Of a stretch of 64,000 nucleotides of DNA, positions 54,679-64,000 are shown in pieces; the stretch's first letter is position 1, and each line of letters opens with the position of its first letter. Origin of the DNA: Sneathiella sp. P13V-1 (GTDB taxonomy: Bacteria; Pseudomonadota; Alphaproteobacteria; Sneathiellales; Sneathiellaceae). The notes beneath the pieces are model-generated. The model did not search any database. It was given only the letters and a program-made list of their open reading frames with translations, and was not told where the DNA came from. Where the stretch lies: positions 310,001 to 374,000 of the forward strand of contig NZ_WYEU01000001.1 of NCBI RefSeq assembly GCF_015143595.1, in the 5' to 3' direction. A program made the position numbers and the translations under genes.

Positions 54679-55347
54679 ATGACAGATAAGCAACCGATCA
54701 AAAGAGGTCGCGGAAGACCCCCGAAAGTTCATGAAGGCGAATGGGATACAAAACAGCGCCTGATAAGACATGGCACAGCGGTACTAACCGAAAAAGGTTT
54801 TGCCAGTACTGGCATTGATCAAATCCTGAAAGAAGCTGGAATTCCTAAAGGTTCCTTCTACCATTACTTTGATAGCAAAGACGATTTCGGTCTGGCGATG
54901 GTCGCAAATTACAAACAGTATTTTGCCAATCGGTTGGACCGGTTTCTTTTAAATAAAGAAAAGCCCGCATTGGATCGGCTGCAGGATTTTATTAATGACG
55001 CGAAATCCGGACTTGAGCGTTTTGATTTCAAACGTGGATGCCTCGTTGGAAATCTGGGACAGGAGCTGGCTTCTTTAAGCGATACGTTTAGGGAGCCTTT
55101 GGAAGAGATTTTTCAGGATTGGCAGTGCCGTGTTAAAGCCTGCCTCGATGAGGCTGTCATTGAAGGCAGTATGGATAACCGGCTGGATACGGCTGAAATG
55201 GCCGCAACCTTCTGGATAGGATGGGAAGGCGCGATTTTAAGATCGAAACTCGTCCGCTCCACAGCCCCTGTAGATTTATTTGCCAAAAGTTTTTTCCGGT
55301 GCCTGTCATCGGACCCATACCCCCACCACCCCAAAAAGGGAGAGTAG
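54679..55347 (+). CDS. acuR: TetR-family regulator (AcuR-like)
   Basis: 222 residues. An N-terminal Arg/Pro-rich arm ([13 protein letters not shown]) leads to a TetR helix-turn-helix, [35 protein letters not shown] (about 37-71). Its position, 2 bp before acuI, and its sequence suggest AcuR, the repressor that releases acuI when acrylate or an acrylyl product binds. The gene symbol rests mainly on context. Confidence 0.75.
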   Translation: MTDKQPIKRGRGRPPKVHEGEWDTKQRLIRHGTAVLTEKGFASTGIDQILKEAGIPKGSFYHYFDSKDDFGLAMVANYKQYFANRLDRFLLNKEKPALDRLQDFINDAKSGLERFDFKRGCLVGNLGQELASLSDTFREPLEEIFQDWQCRVKACLDEAVIEGSMDNRLDTAEMAATFWIGWEGAILRSKLVRSTAPVDLFAKSFFRCLSSDPYPHHPKKGE

Positions 55348-55349
55348 AA

Positions 55350-56330
55350 ATGAAAGCCATCGTAATTACAAATGATGACAATAACTATAAAGCAGAGCTC
55401 ACCGACATCAGTGAAGATCAACTGCCAGAAGGTGATGTAACCGTTAAGGTCGACTATTCCACCATCAACTTTAAAGAAGGTCTTGCGATTACGGGTAAGT
55501 CCCCTGTGGTTCGCAAATTCCCAATGACACCGGGCATTGATGTTGCCGGCACCGTAGAGACAAGCACCCATCCAGATTACAAAGCGGGTGATAAAGTGAT
55601 CCTGAACGGTTGGGGTGTGGGCGAAGTTCATCCGGGTGGCCTTGCAGAAAAGATCCGCCTGAACGGTGACTGGCTCGTCCCGATGCCCGAAAAATTCTCC
55701 TCCAAACAGGCGATGGCAATCGGAACAGCTGGATACACAGCAATGCTCTGCGTGATGGCGTTGGAGCGCCAAGGCGTGACACCTGATAAAGGTGAGATCC
55801 TGGTCACTGGTGCCGCCGGCGGTGTTGGCAGTGTTGCCATTTCCATCCTGTCCAAACTTGGCTACACCGTTGTCGCCTCCACAGGTCGTCCAGAAGAAGC
55901 GGACTACCTCAAAAAACTAGGCGCTTCTGATATTATTGATCGTAATGAGCTTTCTGAAAAAGGCCGCCCGATGGGTAAAGAGCGTTGGGCGGGTGCTGTA
56001 GACACAGTTGGCAGCCACACCCTTGCAAATGTCTGCGCCACAACAAAATACGGCGGTGTCGTCACAGCATGTGGCCTTGCACAAGGCATGGACTTCCCGG
56101 CAACGGTTGCACCTTTTATCTTACGTGGTGTGATCCTAAACGGCATCGACAGCGTATATTGTCCAAAGGAAACGCGTTTGGAGGCTTGGCGTCGTCTTGC
56201 AGAGGATCTGGACACCTCTAACATTGATCTGATGACAACAGAAGTTCCGCTTTCAGAAGCCATTCCAACGGCCGAGAAAATCCTGGAAGGAAAAGTTCGC
56301 GGCCGCGTCGTTGTGAATGTAAACGCGTAA
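55350..56330 (+). CDS. acuI: Acrylyl-CoA reductase (NADPH), AcuI
   Basis: 326 residues, MDR oxidoreductase without zinc ligands. It begins [20 protein letters not shown], and shows [51 protein letters not shown], and the NADPH motif [12 protein letters not shown] (about 150-161), all AcuI/YhdH-specific. It reduces toxic acrylyl-CoA to propionyl-CoA, as in DMSP cleavage or 3-hydroxypropionate metabolism. AAAGGGAGAG is 7 bp upstream of ATG 55350. It follows acuR by 2 bp and precedes the AhpD-like gene by 17 bp. Confidence 0.93.
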   Translation: MKAIVITNDDNNYKAELTDISEDQLPEGDVTVKVDYSTINFKEGLAITGKSPVVRKFPMTPGIDVAGTVETSTHPDYKAGDKVILNGWGVGEVHPGGLAEKIRLNGDWLVPMPEKFSSKQAMAIGTAGYTAMLCVMALERQGVTPDKGEILVTGAAGGVGSVAISILSKLGYTVVASTGRPEEADYLKKLGASDIIDRNELSEKGRPMGKERWAGAVDTVGSHTLANVCATTKYGGVVTACGLAQGMDFPATVAPFILRGVILNGIDSVYCPKETRLEAWRRLAEDLDTSNIDLMTTEVPLSEAIPTAEKILEGKVRGRVVVNVNA

Positions 56331-56347
56331 CATTGGGGGGAAGCAAA

Positions 56348-56920
56348 ATGTCAGAACAACCAATTAGCAGATATCCGGTTCCAGATGTGATGGAACTCCC
56401 AGAAGATATGAGGGACCTTATACTCGGCGTTCAGGAAAAGGCTGGATTTATTCCGAATGTATTTTTGGCCCTTGCCCATCGTCCGGACGAGCTTCGAGCT
56501 TTCTTCAATTACCATGATGCCATCATGCTTCGTGAAGACAGCAAGCTGACCAAAGCCGAAAAAGAAATGATTATTGTCGCAACGTCATCAGACAATAATT
56601 GCCTTTATTGTGTCGTTGCCCATGGGGCACTGTTGCGAATTTACTCAAAACAGCCACTTCTTGCCGATCAACTCGCGACAAATCACAACAAGGCGGACAT
56701 CACACCGCGCCAGAAGGCGATGATTGATTTTGCCCTGAAAGTTTCAAACGATGCTGGCTCCATTGGAGACGCTGATTACGAAAACTTGAAGTCTCATGGC
56801 TTTGACGAAGAAGACATTTGGGATATCGGTGCCATCACAGCATTTTTTGGTCTCAGCAACCGCATGGCAAACCTGACCTCCATGCGACCAAATGACCAGT
56901 TTTATACGATGGGAAGATAG
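56348..56920 (+). CDS. AhpD-like peroxidase-related protein
   Basis: 190 residues of the carboxymuconolactone decarboxylase/AhpD superfamily, peroxidase-related branch. The redox motif is NNCLYCVVAHGALLRI (C-x2-C-x3-H, about 82-97), preceded by LTKAEKEMIIVATSS. Such proteins reduce peroxides through the Cys pair. ATG 56348 is selected with GGGGGA upstream; an in-frame TTG five codons earlier is less likely. It is the third gene of the acuR-acuI cassette and may handle oxidants or a reactive product there (inference). Confidence 0.88.
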   Translation: MSEQPISRYPVPDVMELPEDMRDLILGVQEKAGFIPNVFLALAHRPDELRAFFNYHDAIMLREDSKLTKAEKEMIIVATSSDNNCLYCVVAHGALLRIYSKQPLLADQLATNHNKADITPRQKAMIDFALKVSNDAGSIGDADYENLKSHGFDEEDIWDIGAITAFFGLSNRMANLTSMRPNDQFYTMGR

Positions 56921-56983
56921 TTTATGGGTTTGCGCACAATCATGATTGATTGCATTCAAACTATTTGAACATCTTTCATAATT

Positions 56984-57033
56984 GGAGGCAGGCATGTGTA
57001 TTGGCTCCCCCCTCTGCCAATTTGCCTGTCTTT
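56984..57033 (+). ncRNA. Possible structured leader with small reading frame
   Basis: GGAGG (56984-56988) stands 5 bp before ATG 56994, which opens a 31-codon Cys-rich frame (MCIGSPLCQFACLSPQPS...). The same RNA can fold CAGGCA (56989-56994) with TGCCTG (57023-57028) around an inner TTGGC / GCCAA hairpin, which would cover the start codon. A terminator follows directly at 57034. It could be an attenuator or small RNA ahead of rnhB, but there is no proof of expression. Confidence 0.3.
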
Positions 57034-57069
57034 CCCCTCAACCGTCCCCCCGGTTGAGGGGATTTTTAT
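57034..57069 (+). terminator. Strong rho-independent terminator
   Basis: A 10-bp perfect stem CCCCTCAACC / GGTTGAGGGG with an 8-nt loop is followed by ATTTTTAT. It ends the AhpD-like transcript and separates it from rnhB. Confidence 0.9.
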
Positions 57070-57132
57070 ATCTACATCTATTTTCCTGACGATATCAGCA
57101 CGATAAGATATCTCCATTGAAGGAGAGATATT

Positions 57133-57753
57133 TTGAGTGAACCGGATTTATCTTTGGAGCAGGAAATGGGCGGCATTGTTGCCGGGGTGGATGAAGTGGG
57201 ACGTGGGCCTTTTGCGGGTCCTGTCATATCAGCCGCTGTCATTCTCGATCCGGATAACATCCCAATGGGCATTCGCGACTCCAAAAAGCTCTCCAAAAAG
57301 AAACGCGAGATCCTGTTTGATCAGATACTGGAGACGTCTATCGTCGGGATTGGCCGGGCGGAGGTCACCGAAATTGATGAGTTGAATATCCTACAAGCCA
57401 CTTTTGTTGCCATGCGTCGGGCCGTGAAAGAACTCGGCACCCCCCCTTCCAATATATTGGTTGATGGCAATAAAGATCCGGATTTTGGCCTTCCGACACG
57501 AACAATTGTGAAAGGAGACAGCCTTTCTTTGTCCATTGCAGCCGCTTCTATTGTTGCAAAAGTGACACGCGACCGGGAAATGTTAACCTTATCAAAGCTC
57601 TATCCACACTACGGATGGGAGAAAAATTCCGGATACGGAACAGCCGAACACCGCAAGGGATTGAGTCTATTTGGCGTAACACCACAACATAGGCGAAGTT
57701 TTGCCCCCATTCGCAAAATTCTTGATTCATGTAAAGTTAAAAATGAACTGTAG
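57133..57753 (+). CDS. rnhB: Ribonuclease HII
   Basis: 206 residues. IVAGVDEVGRGPFAGPVISAAVIL (about 15-38) carries the Asp-Glu of the metal site; DSKKLSKKKRE near 52, LVDGNKDPD near 112 and SIVAKVTRDREM near 137 complete the DEDD-type catalytic core. It removes ribonucleotides and RNA primers from DNA. The start is TTG 57133, with AAGGAGAG 6 bp upstream. The gene ends about 100 bp before ccrM, and this order is common in alphaproteobacteria. Confidence 0.95.
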   Translation: MSEPDLSLEQEMGGIVAGVDEVGRGPFAGPVISAAVILDPDNIPMGIRDSKKLSKKKREILFDQILETSIVGIGRAEVTEIDELNILQATFVAMRRAVKELGTPPSNILVDGNKDPDFGLPTRTIVKGDSLSLSIAAASIVAKVTRDREMLTLSKLYPHYGWEKNSGYGTAEHRKGLSLFGVTPQHRRSFAPIRKILDSCKVKNEL

Positions 57754-57766
57754 CCACTAAAGCACT

Positions 57767-58927
<1,161 letters not shown>

Positions 58928-58962
58928 AAGGGGTTATCCCCTTCAAAATAACAGGGGATAAC

Positions 58963-59382
58963 ATGAAAAAAGCACTTCTCACCACTTCGCTGGCCGTCTT
59001 CTATTGCCTATTATTACAAACGGCCAGCGCACAAAGTTTTAACAGTGCACAGTTTATCGGCATCGACCGGGACGCCAGTAACGCCATCAGCAAAAGCGAA
59101 GCCGCCAATTTCCGTCAGCGGTATTTCACCACTTTGGACATAAACGGGGATGGTCAAGTTACCTATGATGAGTATGTAGAAGCGAACCAGTTGAAAGGTG
59201 CCTCTACCAATCCTGATTATAAAGTCCCCGTTCCAGAAGATTTCAGCCAAACAGATACGAATAAAGACAAGATATTGAACGCTGACGAGTTCGCCGCTGA
59301 GGGTGTGCGGAGGTTCGAGCTGCTGGATAAAGATAAAGACGGTTCCGTTAGCCGCGCAGAATTCGTTGCTCCGGGCCTCTAA
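58963..59382 (+). CDS. Secreted EF-hand protein
   Basis: 139 residues. A signal peptide (about 1-24, ASA) is followed by three canonical EF-hand loops: DINGDGQVTYDE (about 65-76), DTNKDKILNADE (about 97-108) and DKDKDGSVSRAE (about 122-133). An N-terminal DRDASNAISKSE loop is a degenerate fourth. Calcium binding in the periplasm or outside the cell is expected; the partner is unknown. It starts 35 bp after ccrM, close enough for co-transcription, and ends 1 bp from the convergent mutY. Confidence 0.9.
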   Translation: MKKALLTTSLAVFYCLLLQTASAQSFNSAQFIGIDRDASNAISKSEAANFRQRYFTTLDINGDGQVTYDEYVEANQLKGASTNPDYKVPVPEDFSQTDTNKDKILNADEFAAEGVRRFELLDKDKDGSVSRAEFVAPGL

Positions 59383-59383
59383 A

Positions 59384-60478
59384 CTATAGAGACAAACTCT
59401 TTTGTTCTTCCAAGACCCTGCCTGCGACTTTGGTCATTAATGTGGGCAGGGCATAACTATCCAACTCTCTATGATCCACCCATTGTCCCCAGTTTAGTCG
59501 CGGACTGTTGTCTTCAATAAGCGTCACCTGAAATGGGTGCAGGAATAAATGGAAGTGGGTAAATGTGTGTTTAATTGGGGCATGCGCGGCAACTTGATGT
59601 TTGAATCTGCCAAGCCCCAACTCTTCAATCAACCGAGTGCCAAGTGTTTTCATCTCATCGGTTGTTACACTTTGCTCCCGCCACTCAGCGGATGGAAACT
59701 CCATCATCCCCCCTAAAAGCCCCTTCTCCTCGCGCTTTTGGATCAGGACTTTCCCTTGGTTGTTTTCGATCCAAAGGACAGGTGCATATTTTGTTGGCTT
59801 GACCTTTTTCGGGGCTTTCTTTGGAAAGGCTTCCATATCCCCAACCTCAAAAGCCTTACACATACTGGATACAGGGCATTCACCACATAAAGGCTTCTTA
59901 GGCTTACAAATACCAGACCCCAAATCCATCAAACTTTGCGCATAATCTCCGGGCCTTGTGTTCGGTGTCAAAGTTTCTGCAAAAGCCCGGATTTCAGAAC
60001 GCGCTTTGGGAAGTTGCTCTTCAATCCTGAAAACTCGGCTCACAATTCGTTCGATGTTGCCGTCTACAACAACAGCAGGTTGCTCAAAGGCTATGGCGGC
60101 AATGGCTGCCGCGGTATAGGGACCAACCCCTGGAAGGGAAAGAAGTTCTTCTTCTGTTTCAGGGAATTTTCCGCCCCATTTGTGACATACTTCGACGGCA
60201 CATTTATGCAAGTTGCGGGCGCGGGCATAATAGCCCAATCCCGCCCAATGAGTTAATATATCATCCAAGGGGGCAGCAGCCATCGCCTCAACCGATGGCC
60301 ATAGTTTTATAAATTTCTCGAAATAGGGTTTTACTGTCACCACTGTCGTTTGCTGCAGCATAATTTCGCTAAGCCAGACATGATAGGGTTCAGGATGTGC
60401 TTGCCCCGCAATGCGCCAGGGGAGGTCACGGGCATTCTGATCAAACCAGTTCAGCATTGCATCGGCAAAGTTGCTCAT
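59384..60478 (-). CDS. mutY: A/G-specific adenine DNA glycosylase
   Basis: 364 residues. The helix-hairpin-helix is LSLPGVGPYTAAAIAAIAF, the catalytic Glu is in WLSEIMLQQTTVVTV, and the [4Fe-4S] cluster ligands are C-x6-C-x2-C-x5-C in CKPKKPLCGECPVSSMC. The C-terminal NUDIX-like domain (KYAPVLWIENNQGKVLIQKR) recognises 8-oxoguanine. It removes adenine opposite 8-oxoG. I choose ATG 60478, which begins the conserved MSNFADAMLNWFD; further upstream the sequence has no homology-like character. Divergent from the DUF721 gene, 86 bp apart. Confidence 0.95.
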   Translation of the reverse strand: MSNFADAMLNWFDQNARDLPWRIAGQAHPEPYHVWLSEIMLQQTTVVTVKPYFEKFIKLWPSVEAMAAAPLDDILTHWAGLGYYARARNLHKCAVEVCHKWGGKFPETEEELLSLPGVGPYTAAAIAAIAFEQPAVVVDGNIERIVSRVFRIEEQLPKARSEIRAFAETLTPNTRPGDYAQSLMDLGSGICKPKKPLCGECPVSSMCKAFEVGDMEAFPKKAPKKVKPTKYAPVLWIENNQGKVLIQKREEKGLLGGMMEFPSAEWREQSVTTDEMKTLGTRLIEELGLGRFKHQVAAHAPIKHTFTHFHLFLHPFQVTLIEDNSPRLNWGQWVDHRELDSYALPTLMTKVAGRVLEEQKSLSL

Positions 60479-60564
60479 TTTTTCGTGATCCAATAAAACT
60501 TCCAGCAAGATGTCCCATCTATATGGTATTGATCGGGGAAAGCAAACAGAGAGGTTCAATTCAG

Positions 60565-61062
60565 GTGCGCAAGTTTGGCAAACAGGCCGGACCAAGAGCT
60601 ATAAACCAGTTTATTGGCAAGTCGGCGCGGGCGACTTTGGTCAAGCGTGGCTTTGCGCAAGCCGACATCCTGTCCAAATGGGAGAGCATTGTCGGCCCCA
60701 CTTTGGCACGCGCTTCCAGCCCGGAAAAAATGAACTTCAGCCGGCATCAAAACCGGGATGCATCTTTGCGGGTGAGAGTGGCGCCTGGCTTTGCCCCTGA
60801 GTTCACCCAATTCGAACCTTTGATCATTGAGCGAATCAATAGCTTCTTCGGGTATAGAGCCGTTGGACGTCTGCAAATCATTCAGGCACCGGTAAAATTA
60901 CCCCAAAAGCCTGAAAAACAGCCAATTCCGCAACCATCAAAAGCGCAAAAGGCGGAAATTTTGGAGGTCGTGAGCTCCGTTCAGGATCAAGATCTACGCG
61001 ATCGATTAGCCCATTTGGGAGGGCTGCTCAAAGCCCGAAACCAGCAACCAAGATCGAAATAA
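60565..61062 (+). CDS. DUF721 / DciA-like protein
   Basis: 165 residues. GTG 60565 with GAGAGG 10 bp upstream is preferred over ATG 60523. The conserved DciA/DUF721 core is seen in ALVKRGFAQADILSKWESIVGPTLARASSPEKMNF and the following beta-strand LRVRVAPGFAPEFTQFEPLIIERINSFFGYRAVGRLQIIQ. DciA is the helicase (DnaB) loader of bacteria without DnaC; alphaproteobacterial members remain less studied. It lies between divergent mutY and the DsbA-like gene, a common arrangement. Confidence 0.85.
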   Translation: MRKFGKQAGPRAINQFIGKSARATLVKRGFAQADILSKWESIVGPTLARASSPEKMNFSRHQNRDASLRVRVAPGFAPEFTQFEPLIIERINSFFGYRAVGRLQIIQAPVKLPQKPEKQPIPQPSKAQKAEILEVVSSVQDQDLRDRLAHLGGLLKARNQQPRSK

Positions 61063-61126
61063 ACTTTTAATAACATATAGTTACTTAGAAATCAGCGATA
61101 CATCAGAAAAGTTTGAGGAATCAGAA

Positions 61127-61804
61127 ATGAAAAGATATAATGACACAACATCTAGTATGAAAGGTAGTGAATTGGCGATTTCACGTCGACATTTTGTGTC
61201 TTCCTCTTTGATTGCACCAGCCGCAATTGGTGTTGCAGGCAGCATGTTCGCGTCAAAAGCGCAGGCTGGCGTTATGGATATCACAGAGGATGACATGGTG
61301 CTCGGCGACGAAAACGCACCTATCACAATCGTGGAATATGCGTCATTGACATGCGGTCACTGTGCAAACTTCCACAACAATACGTTTCCAAAGCTCGAGG
61401 AAGACTTCATTAAAACTGGCAAAGCCAAACTGATTTACCGGGACTTCCCGTTGGACCGTTACGCATTTCAGGCCTCTGTCCTCGCCCATACAGCAGGTGA
61501 GAAACTTTTCTTTCCTGTCCTGAAGATGTTGTTTGCTGAACAGGATGACTGGGCTGGCAATCCAAATGAAACAACTGAAAAGCTGATTGCAATCGGCCGC
61601 AAAGTTGGCATTTCTCGCGCCCGCTTCGAAGAAGCCTTGAAAGATCAGAAGCTGGGCGAAGCGATCTTGACGGACCGAATGGTTGGGGCGAACGAGTATA
61701 ACGTGCGCGGCACCCCTACTCTCTTTATCAATGGCGATCTTTATGAAGGTAACTGGTCAAATTACGACGAGTTCTCTTCTGATCTGAAAGAACTGATCGC
61801 ATAA
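61127..61804 (+). CDS. Tat-type DsbA-family thiol oxidoreductase
   Basis: 225 residues. The N-terminus carries a twin-arginine signal (LAISRRHFVSSSLIAPAAIGVAG, about 17-40), so export would be by Tat. The thioredoxin-fold domain has the active site CGHC in ASLTCGHCANFHNN (about 75-78) and the cis-Pro loop in VRGTPTLFING near 200, as in the DsbA/BdbD-like family. It should oxidise or isomerise disulfides in the periplasm. It ends 18 bp before smc, with which it is probably co-transcribed. Confidence 0.93.
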   Translation: MKRYNDTTSSMKGSELAISRRHFVSSSLIAPAAIGVAGSMFASKAQAGVMDITEDDMVLGDENAPITIVEYASLTCGHCANFHNNTFPKLEEDFIKTGKAKLIYRDFPLDRYAFQASVLAHTAGEKLFFPVLKMLFAEQDDWAGNPNETTEKLIAIGRKVGISRARFEEALKDQKLGEAILTDRMVGANEYNVRGTPTLFINGDLYEGNWSNYDEFSSDLKELIA

Positions 61805-61822
61805 AACCATGATGGAGGGGCC

Positions 61823-64000
61823 GTGAAATTTTCTCAATTACGTCTGTCAGGCTTCAAATCTTTTGTTGAACCAACAGAACTTTTGATTAAAGACGGCCTC
61901 ACCGGCATCGTCGGGCCCAATGGATGTGGTAAGTCCAATCTGGTCGAGGCCCTGCGTTGGGTGATGGGGGAAACCTCCGCCAAGAATATGCGTGGCGGTG
62001 CCATGGATGATGTCATCTTCGCGGGCACCACCAGCCGCCCTGCGAAAAACGCAGCTGAAGTTACACTTGGCCTTGATAACAAAGACCGAACTGCACCGCC
62101 AAGCTATAACGAGAATGAAGAACTGGACGTTACCAGACGTATCCGGCGCGATACAGGCTCTGACTATCGCATTAACGGCAAAGTCACGCGCGCCCGTGAC
62201 GTGCAGTTGTTATTTGCCGATATGGCAACGGGCGCAAACTCAACAGCCATCGTTAGTCAAGGCCGTGTGGGGTCGTTGATCAACGCCAAGCCAAAGGATC
62301 GCCGTCACTTGCTAGAAGAAGCCGCAGGTATTTCAGGGCTTCATTCCCGCCGTCATGAGGCGGAACTTCGCCTTCGTGCCGCAGAAGGAAATCTGGAACG
62401 GGTCGATGACGTCACGGGACAACTTGAAGTACAACTGGGTAGTTTAAAACGTCAGGCACGACAGGCCACACGCTATCGCAATATTTCTGGACATATCCGC
62501 ACGGCGGAGGCGCTTCTTTATCTGAAACGACAGGAGATTGCCGAAGCTGCGCTGACAGAAGCCAAAGAAAAATATAAAGAGGCCAGCAGTGCTGTGGCAG
62601 AGCTGACGAAGCATGTGGCCCTTGCGCAAAATGCATCGCTTAAAGCCGGCGAAGCCCTTTCCCCTCTTCGCGAAGCCGAAGCGGCGACAACAGCCAAGTT
62701 GCAACGCCTGACGTTAGAGAAAGAACAAATCACCAGCGAAGAAGAGCGTATTCAGAAGACCAAGAAACAGCTTGAGGACCGAAAAAACCAGATCCAGAGC
62801 GATATGGAACGTGAAAAAACGCTGGAACAAGAAGCTGAAGAAGCGCTTGTGCGTCTGGAAAAAGAAGAAAAAGAAATTGTGGCACTTACGGCAACTACAA
62901 AGCCGGAAATCGAAAAAAGCAATGCCTTGATTTCTGAAAAACAACAACTGGTGCGCGAAACCCAGCAGGCACTGGATCATAAAACAGAAAGCCTCGCAGA
63001 AGAACGTGCGCGTCAAAACGCCTTGGAGCAACAGATACGCAATCTGGAGCAAAATCAGGAACGTCTTCAGAACCGGAAAAAAGAAACTGATAAAGAAATT
63101 CTGATTCTGCAAAATCAGCTCGCCAATATGGAAACCACTGACAACGCCTCCGATGAACTCAAAGGCCTGATTGCAAAACTGGACGATCTTAGTGTCCAGA
63201 TTGAGAGCGCGGAAGAGAAACGTCAGGAAGCAGATCGTATTGAGCGCTCCCTTCGCGACAAACTTCGCCAGCAGGAAAAAGATCTAACAGCAACTGAGAC
63301 CGAGATTAAAACTCTAGAGCGCATGATTGATCAGGGCCGCGATGGCAACTGGCGCCCTGTTGCGGATAATCTGAAAGTAAAAAGCGGGTATGAAAAGGCG
63401 CTCGGCGCGGCCCTTGGCGATGACCTGGATGCCCCGACCGATAACGGGGCGCCGTCCTTCTGGCAGATACGTGATGATTGCAAGATCTCTGCATCCGGAT
63501 CATCGCTTCCAACTCTTGATCAATATGTAAAGGGATCGGATGAGCTTCACCTTCGCCTGAAGCATATTCTTGTGGCAGGAACTGTCGAGGAAGCTGCGAA
63601 CGAGGCCTCAAATTTGTTGCCCGGATATCGTATCGTCACCAAGGAAGGTGACCTGTGGCGCTGGGATGGATATTCCCAAAAAGCGAGCGCCAAAACGGCA
63701 GCGACCATTCGGCTTGAGCAGAAAAACAGACTGCAGGAACTGCAAGCGGAGTTGGAAGAGAAATCACGCGCCACCTCTGCCATGGCAACTGAGCTTGAAG
63801 GAGCAGAGGAAAATCTGCAACTCCTTAAACAGCAGGAGCAGGAAGCCCGCGGCGCACGCCGTGATCTGGAAAAGCAACGGAACCAATTACAGTCGAAGGT
63901 TGCCGAGCAACAACGCGCCCTTAATGCAAAAACATCTCGTCTTGAAAGCCTTCAGGAAACCCAAAAAGAACAGGAAGTTGAGATCACTGACAGCGCTGGC
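61823..64000 (+). CDS. smc: Chromosome segregation protein SMC (5' part)
   Basis: 726 codons seen before the window ends; a complete SMC is about 1150 residues. GTG 61823 has GGAGGGG 5 bp upstream. The N-terminal head holds the Walker A loop GIVGPNGCGKSNLVEALRW (about 29-47) and the DDVIFAGT segment. A first coiled coil (about 165-480) leads to the hinge (PVADNLKVKSGYEKALGAALGDDLDAP near 513-539, VTKEGDLWRWDG near 612). The second coiled coil begins after that. SMC with ScpAB compacts and segregates replicated DNA. It is the last gene in view. Confidence 0.97.
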   Translation, partial: MKFSQLRLSGFKSFVEPTELLIKDGLTGIVGPNGCGKSNLVEALRWVMGETSAKNMRGGAMDDVIFAGTTSRPAKNAAEVTLGLDNKDRTAPPSYNENEELDVTRRIRRDTGSDYRINGKVTRARDVQLLFADMATGANSTAIVSQGRVGSLINAKPKDRRHLLEEAAGISGLHSRRHEAELRLRAAEGNLERVDDVTGQLEVQLGSLKRQARQATRYRNISGHIRTAEALLYLKRQEIAEAALTEAKEKYKEASSAVAELTKHVALAQNASLKAGEALSPLREAEAATTAKLQRLTLEKEQITSEEERIQKTKKQLEDRKNQIQSDMEREKTLEQEAEEALVRLEKEEKEIVALTATTKPEIEKSNALISEKQQLVRETQQALDHKTESLAEERARQNALEQQIRNLEQNQERLQNRKKETDKEILILQNQLANMETTDNASDELKGLIAKLDDLSVQIESAEEKRQEADRIERSLRDKLRQQEKDLTATETEIKTLERMIDQGRDGNWRPVADNLKVKSGYEKALGAALGDDLDAPTDNGAPSFWQIRDDCKISASGSSLPTLDQYVKGSDELHLRLKHILVAGTVEEAANEASNLLPGYRIVTKEGDLWRWDGYSQKASAKTAATIRLEQKNRLQELQAELEEKSRATSAMATELEGAEENLQLLKQQEQEARGARRDLEKQRNQLQSKVAEQQRALNAKTSRLESLQETQKEQEVEITDSAG

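Noticed and set aside
55113-55772. 219-codon minus-strand frame opposite acuR/acuI
   Set aside because: Shadow frame covering two well-supported genes; no family features.

Overview
The window looks like a 64 kb stretch of chromosome from an alphaproteobacterium, probably a marine, aerobic heterotroph of the Rhodospirillales, Sneathiellales or Kordiimonadales type (the order is inference). The evidence is a CcrM-type GANTC adenine methyltransferase, a CpdR-like cell-cycle receiver next to N-formylglutamate amidohydrolase, the DUF1285 / NUDIX / DUF6111 / CCA-transferase block beside a MoxR operon, a DUF1194 protein, AcuI, and the mutY / DUF721 / DsbA-like / smc order. I see no rRNA, CRISPR array, prophage or intact insertion sequence. 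The two tRNA genes (Val-GAC and Gln-UUG) both carry an encoded CCA end.

Layout. 1-6.1 kb: an acyl-CoA synthetase cut by the window edge, a very long membrane-anchored coiled-coil protein and an alpha-methylacyl-CoA racemase, all on the minus strand. 6.2-9.2 kb: an AsmA-like protein, an MscS channel, a small kinase and an SRPBCC protein. 9.2-13.4 kb: a Rieske oxygenase, a zinc alcohol dehydrogenase, a MarR regulator and a Tat-exported nitroreductase-fold protein, tied together by shared operator-like sequences. 13.4-19.4 kb: tRNA-Val, cpdR, FGase, a lytic transglycosylase, a second MarR/nitroreductase/exporter cassette, and ada. 19.4-29 kb: CCA transferase, DUF6111, NUDIX and DUF1285 on the minus strand, then the four-gene MoxR-DUF58-DUF4159 envelope operon on the plus strand. 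29-34.1 kb: GNAT, flavin reductase, DUF1194 and a TRAP transporter. 34.4-38.9 kb: AsmA, rhodanese, acyl-CoA dehydrogenase and ChaC. 38.9-44.3 kb is the most accessory-looking part: a dyad-rich, GTACT-repeat intergenic region, a VPLPA-CTERM secreted protein, a DUF1501/DUF1800 pair, a frameshifted orphan membrane gene and tRNA-Gln. 44.3-49.5 kb: a lipoprotein, ispE, a TPR lipoprotein and ETF-QO. 49.8-56.9 kb: a diverged uracil-DNA glycosylase, Slt, MoaB, PilZ, a radical SAM protein and an AcuR-AcuI-peroxidase-like cassette. 57-64 kb: rnhB, ccrM, an EF-hand protein, mutY, a DciA-like protein, a Tat DsbA-like protein and the first part of smc.

How it works together. Fatty and branched acyl-CoA oxidation is well represented (synthetase, racemase, acyl-CoA dehydrogenase, ETF-QO feeding the quinone pool, AcuI for acrylyl-CoA). 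A second theme is cell cycle and genome upkeep (CpdR, CcrM with GANTC sites in its own promoter, MutY, UDG-like protein, Ada, RNase HII, SMC). A third is envelope maintenance (MoxR operon, two lytic transglycosylases, two AsmA-type proteins, MscS).

No single clearly new system stands out. The items I would look at first are the UDG-fold protein that has lost both catalytic residues, the GTACT-repeat dyad region at 38.9-39.1 kb, the long TipN-like coiled-coil protein, and the repeated TTTAGTTTAACG element linking two gene groups. All start choices and regulatory sites come from reading the sequence only; no searches were run.
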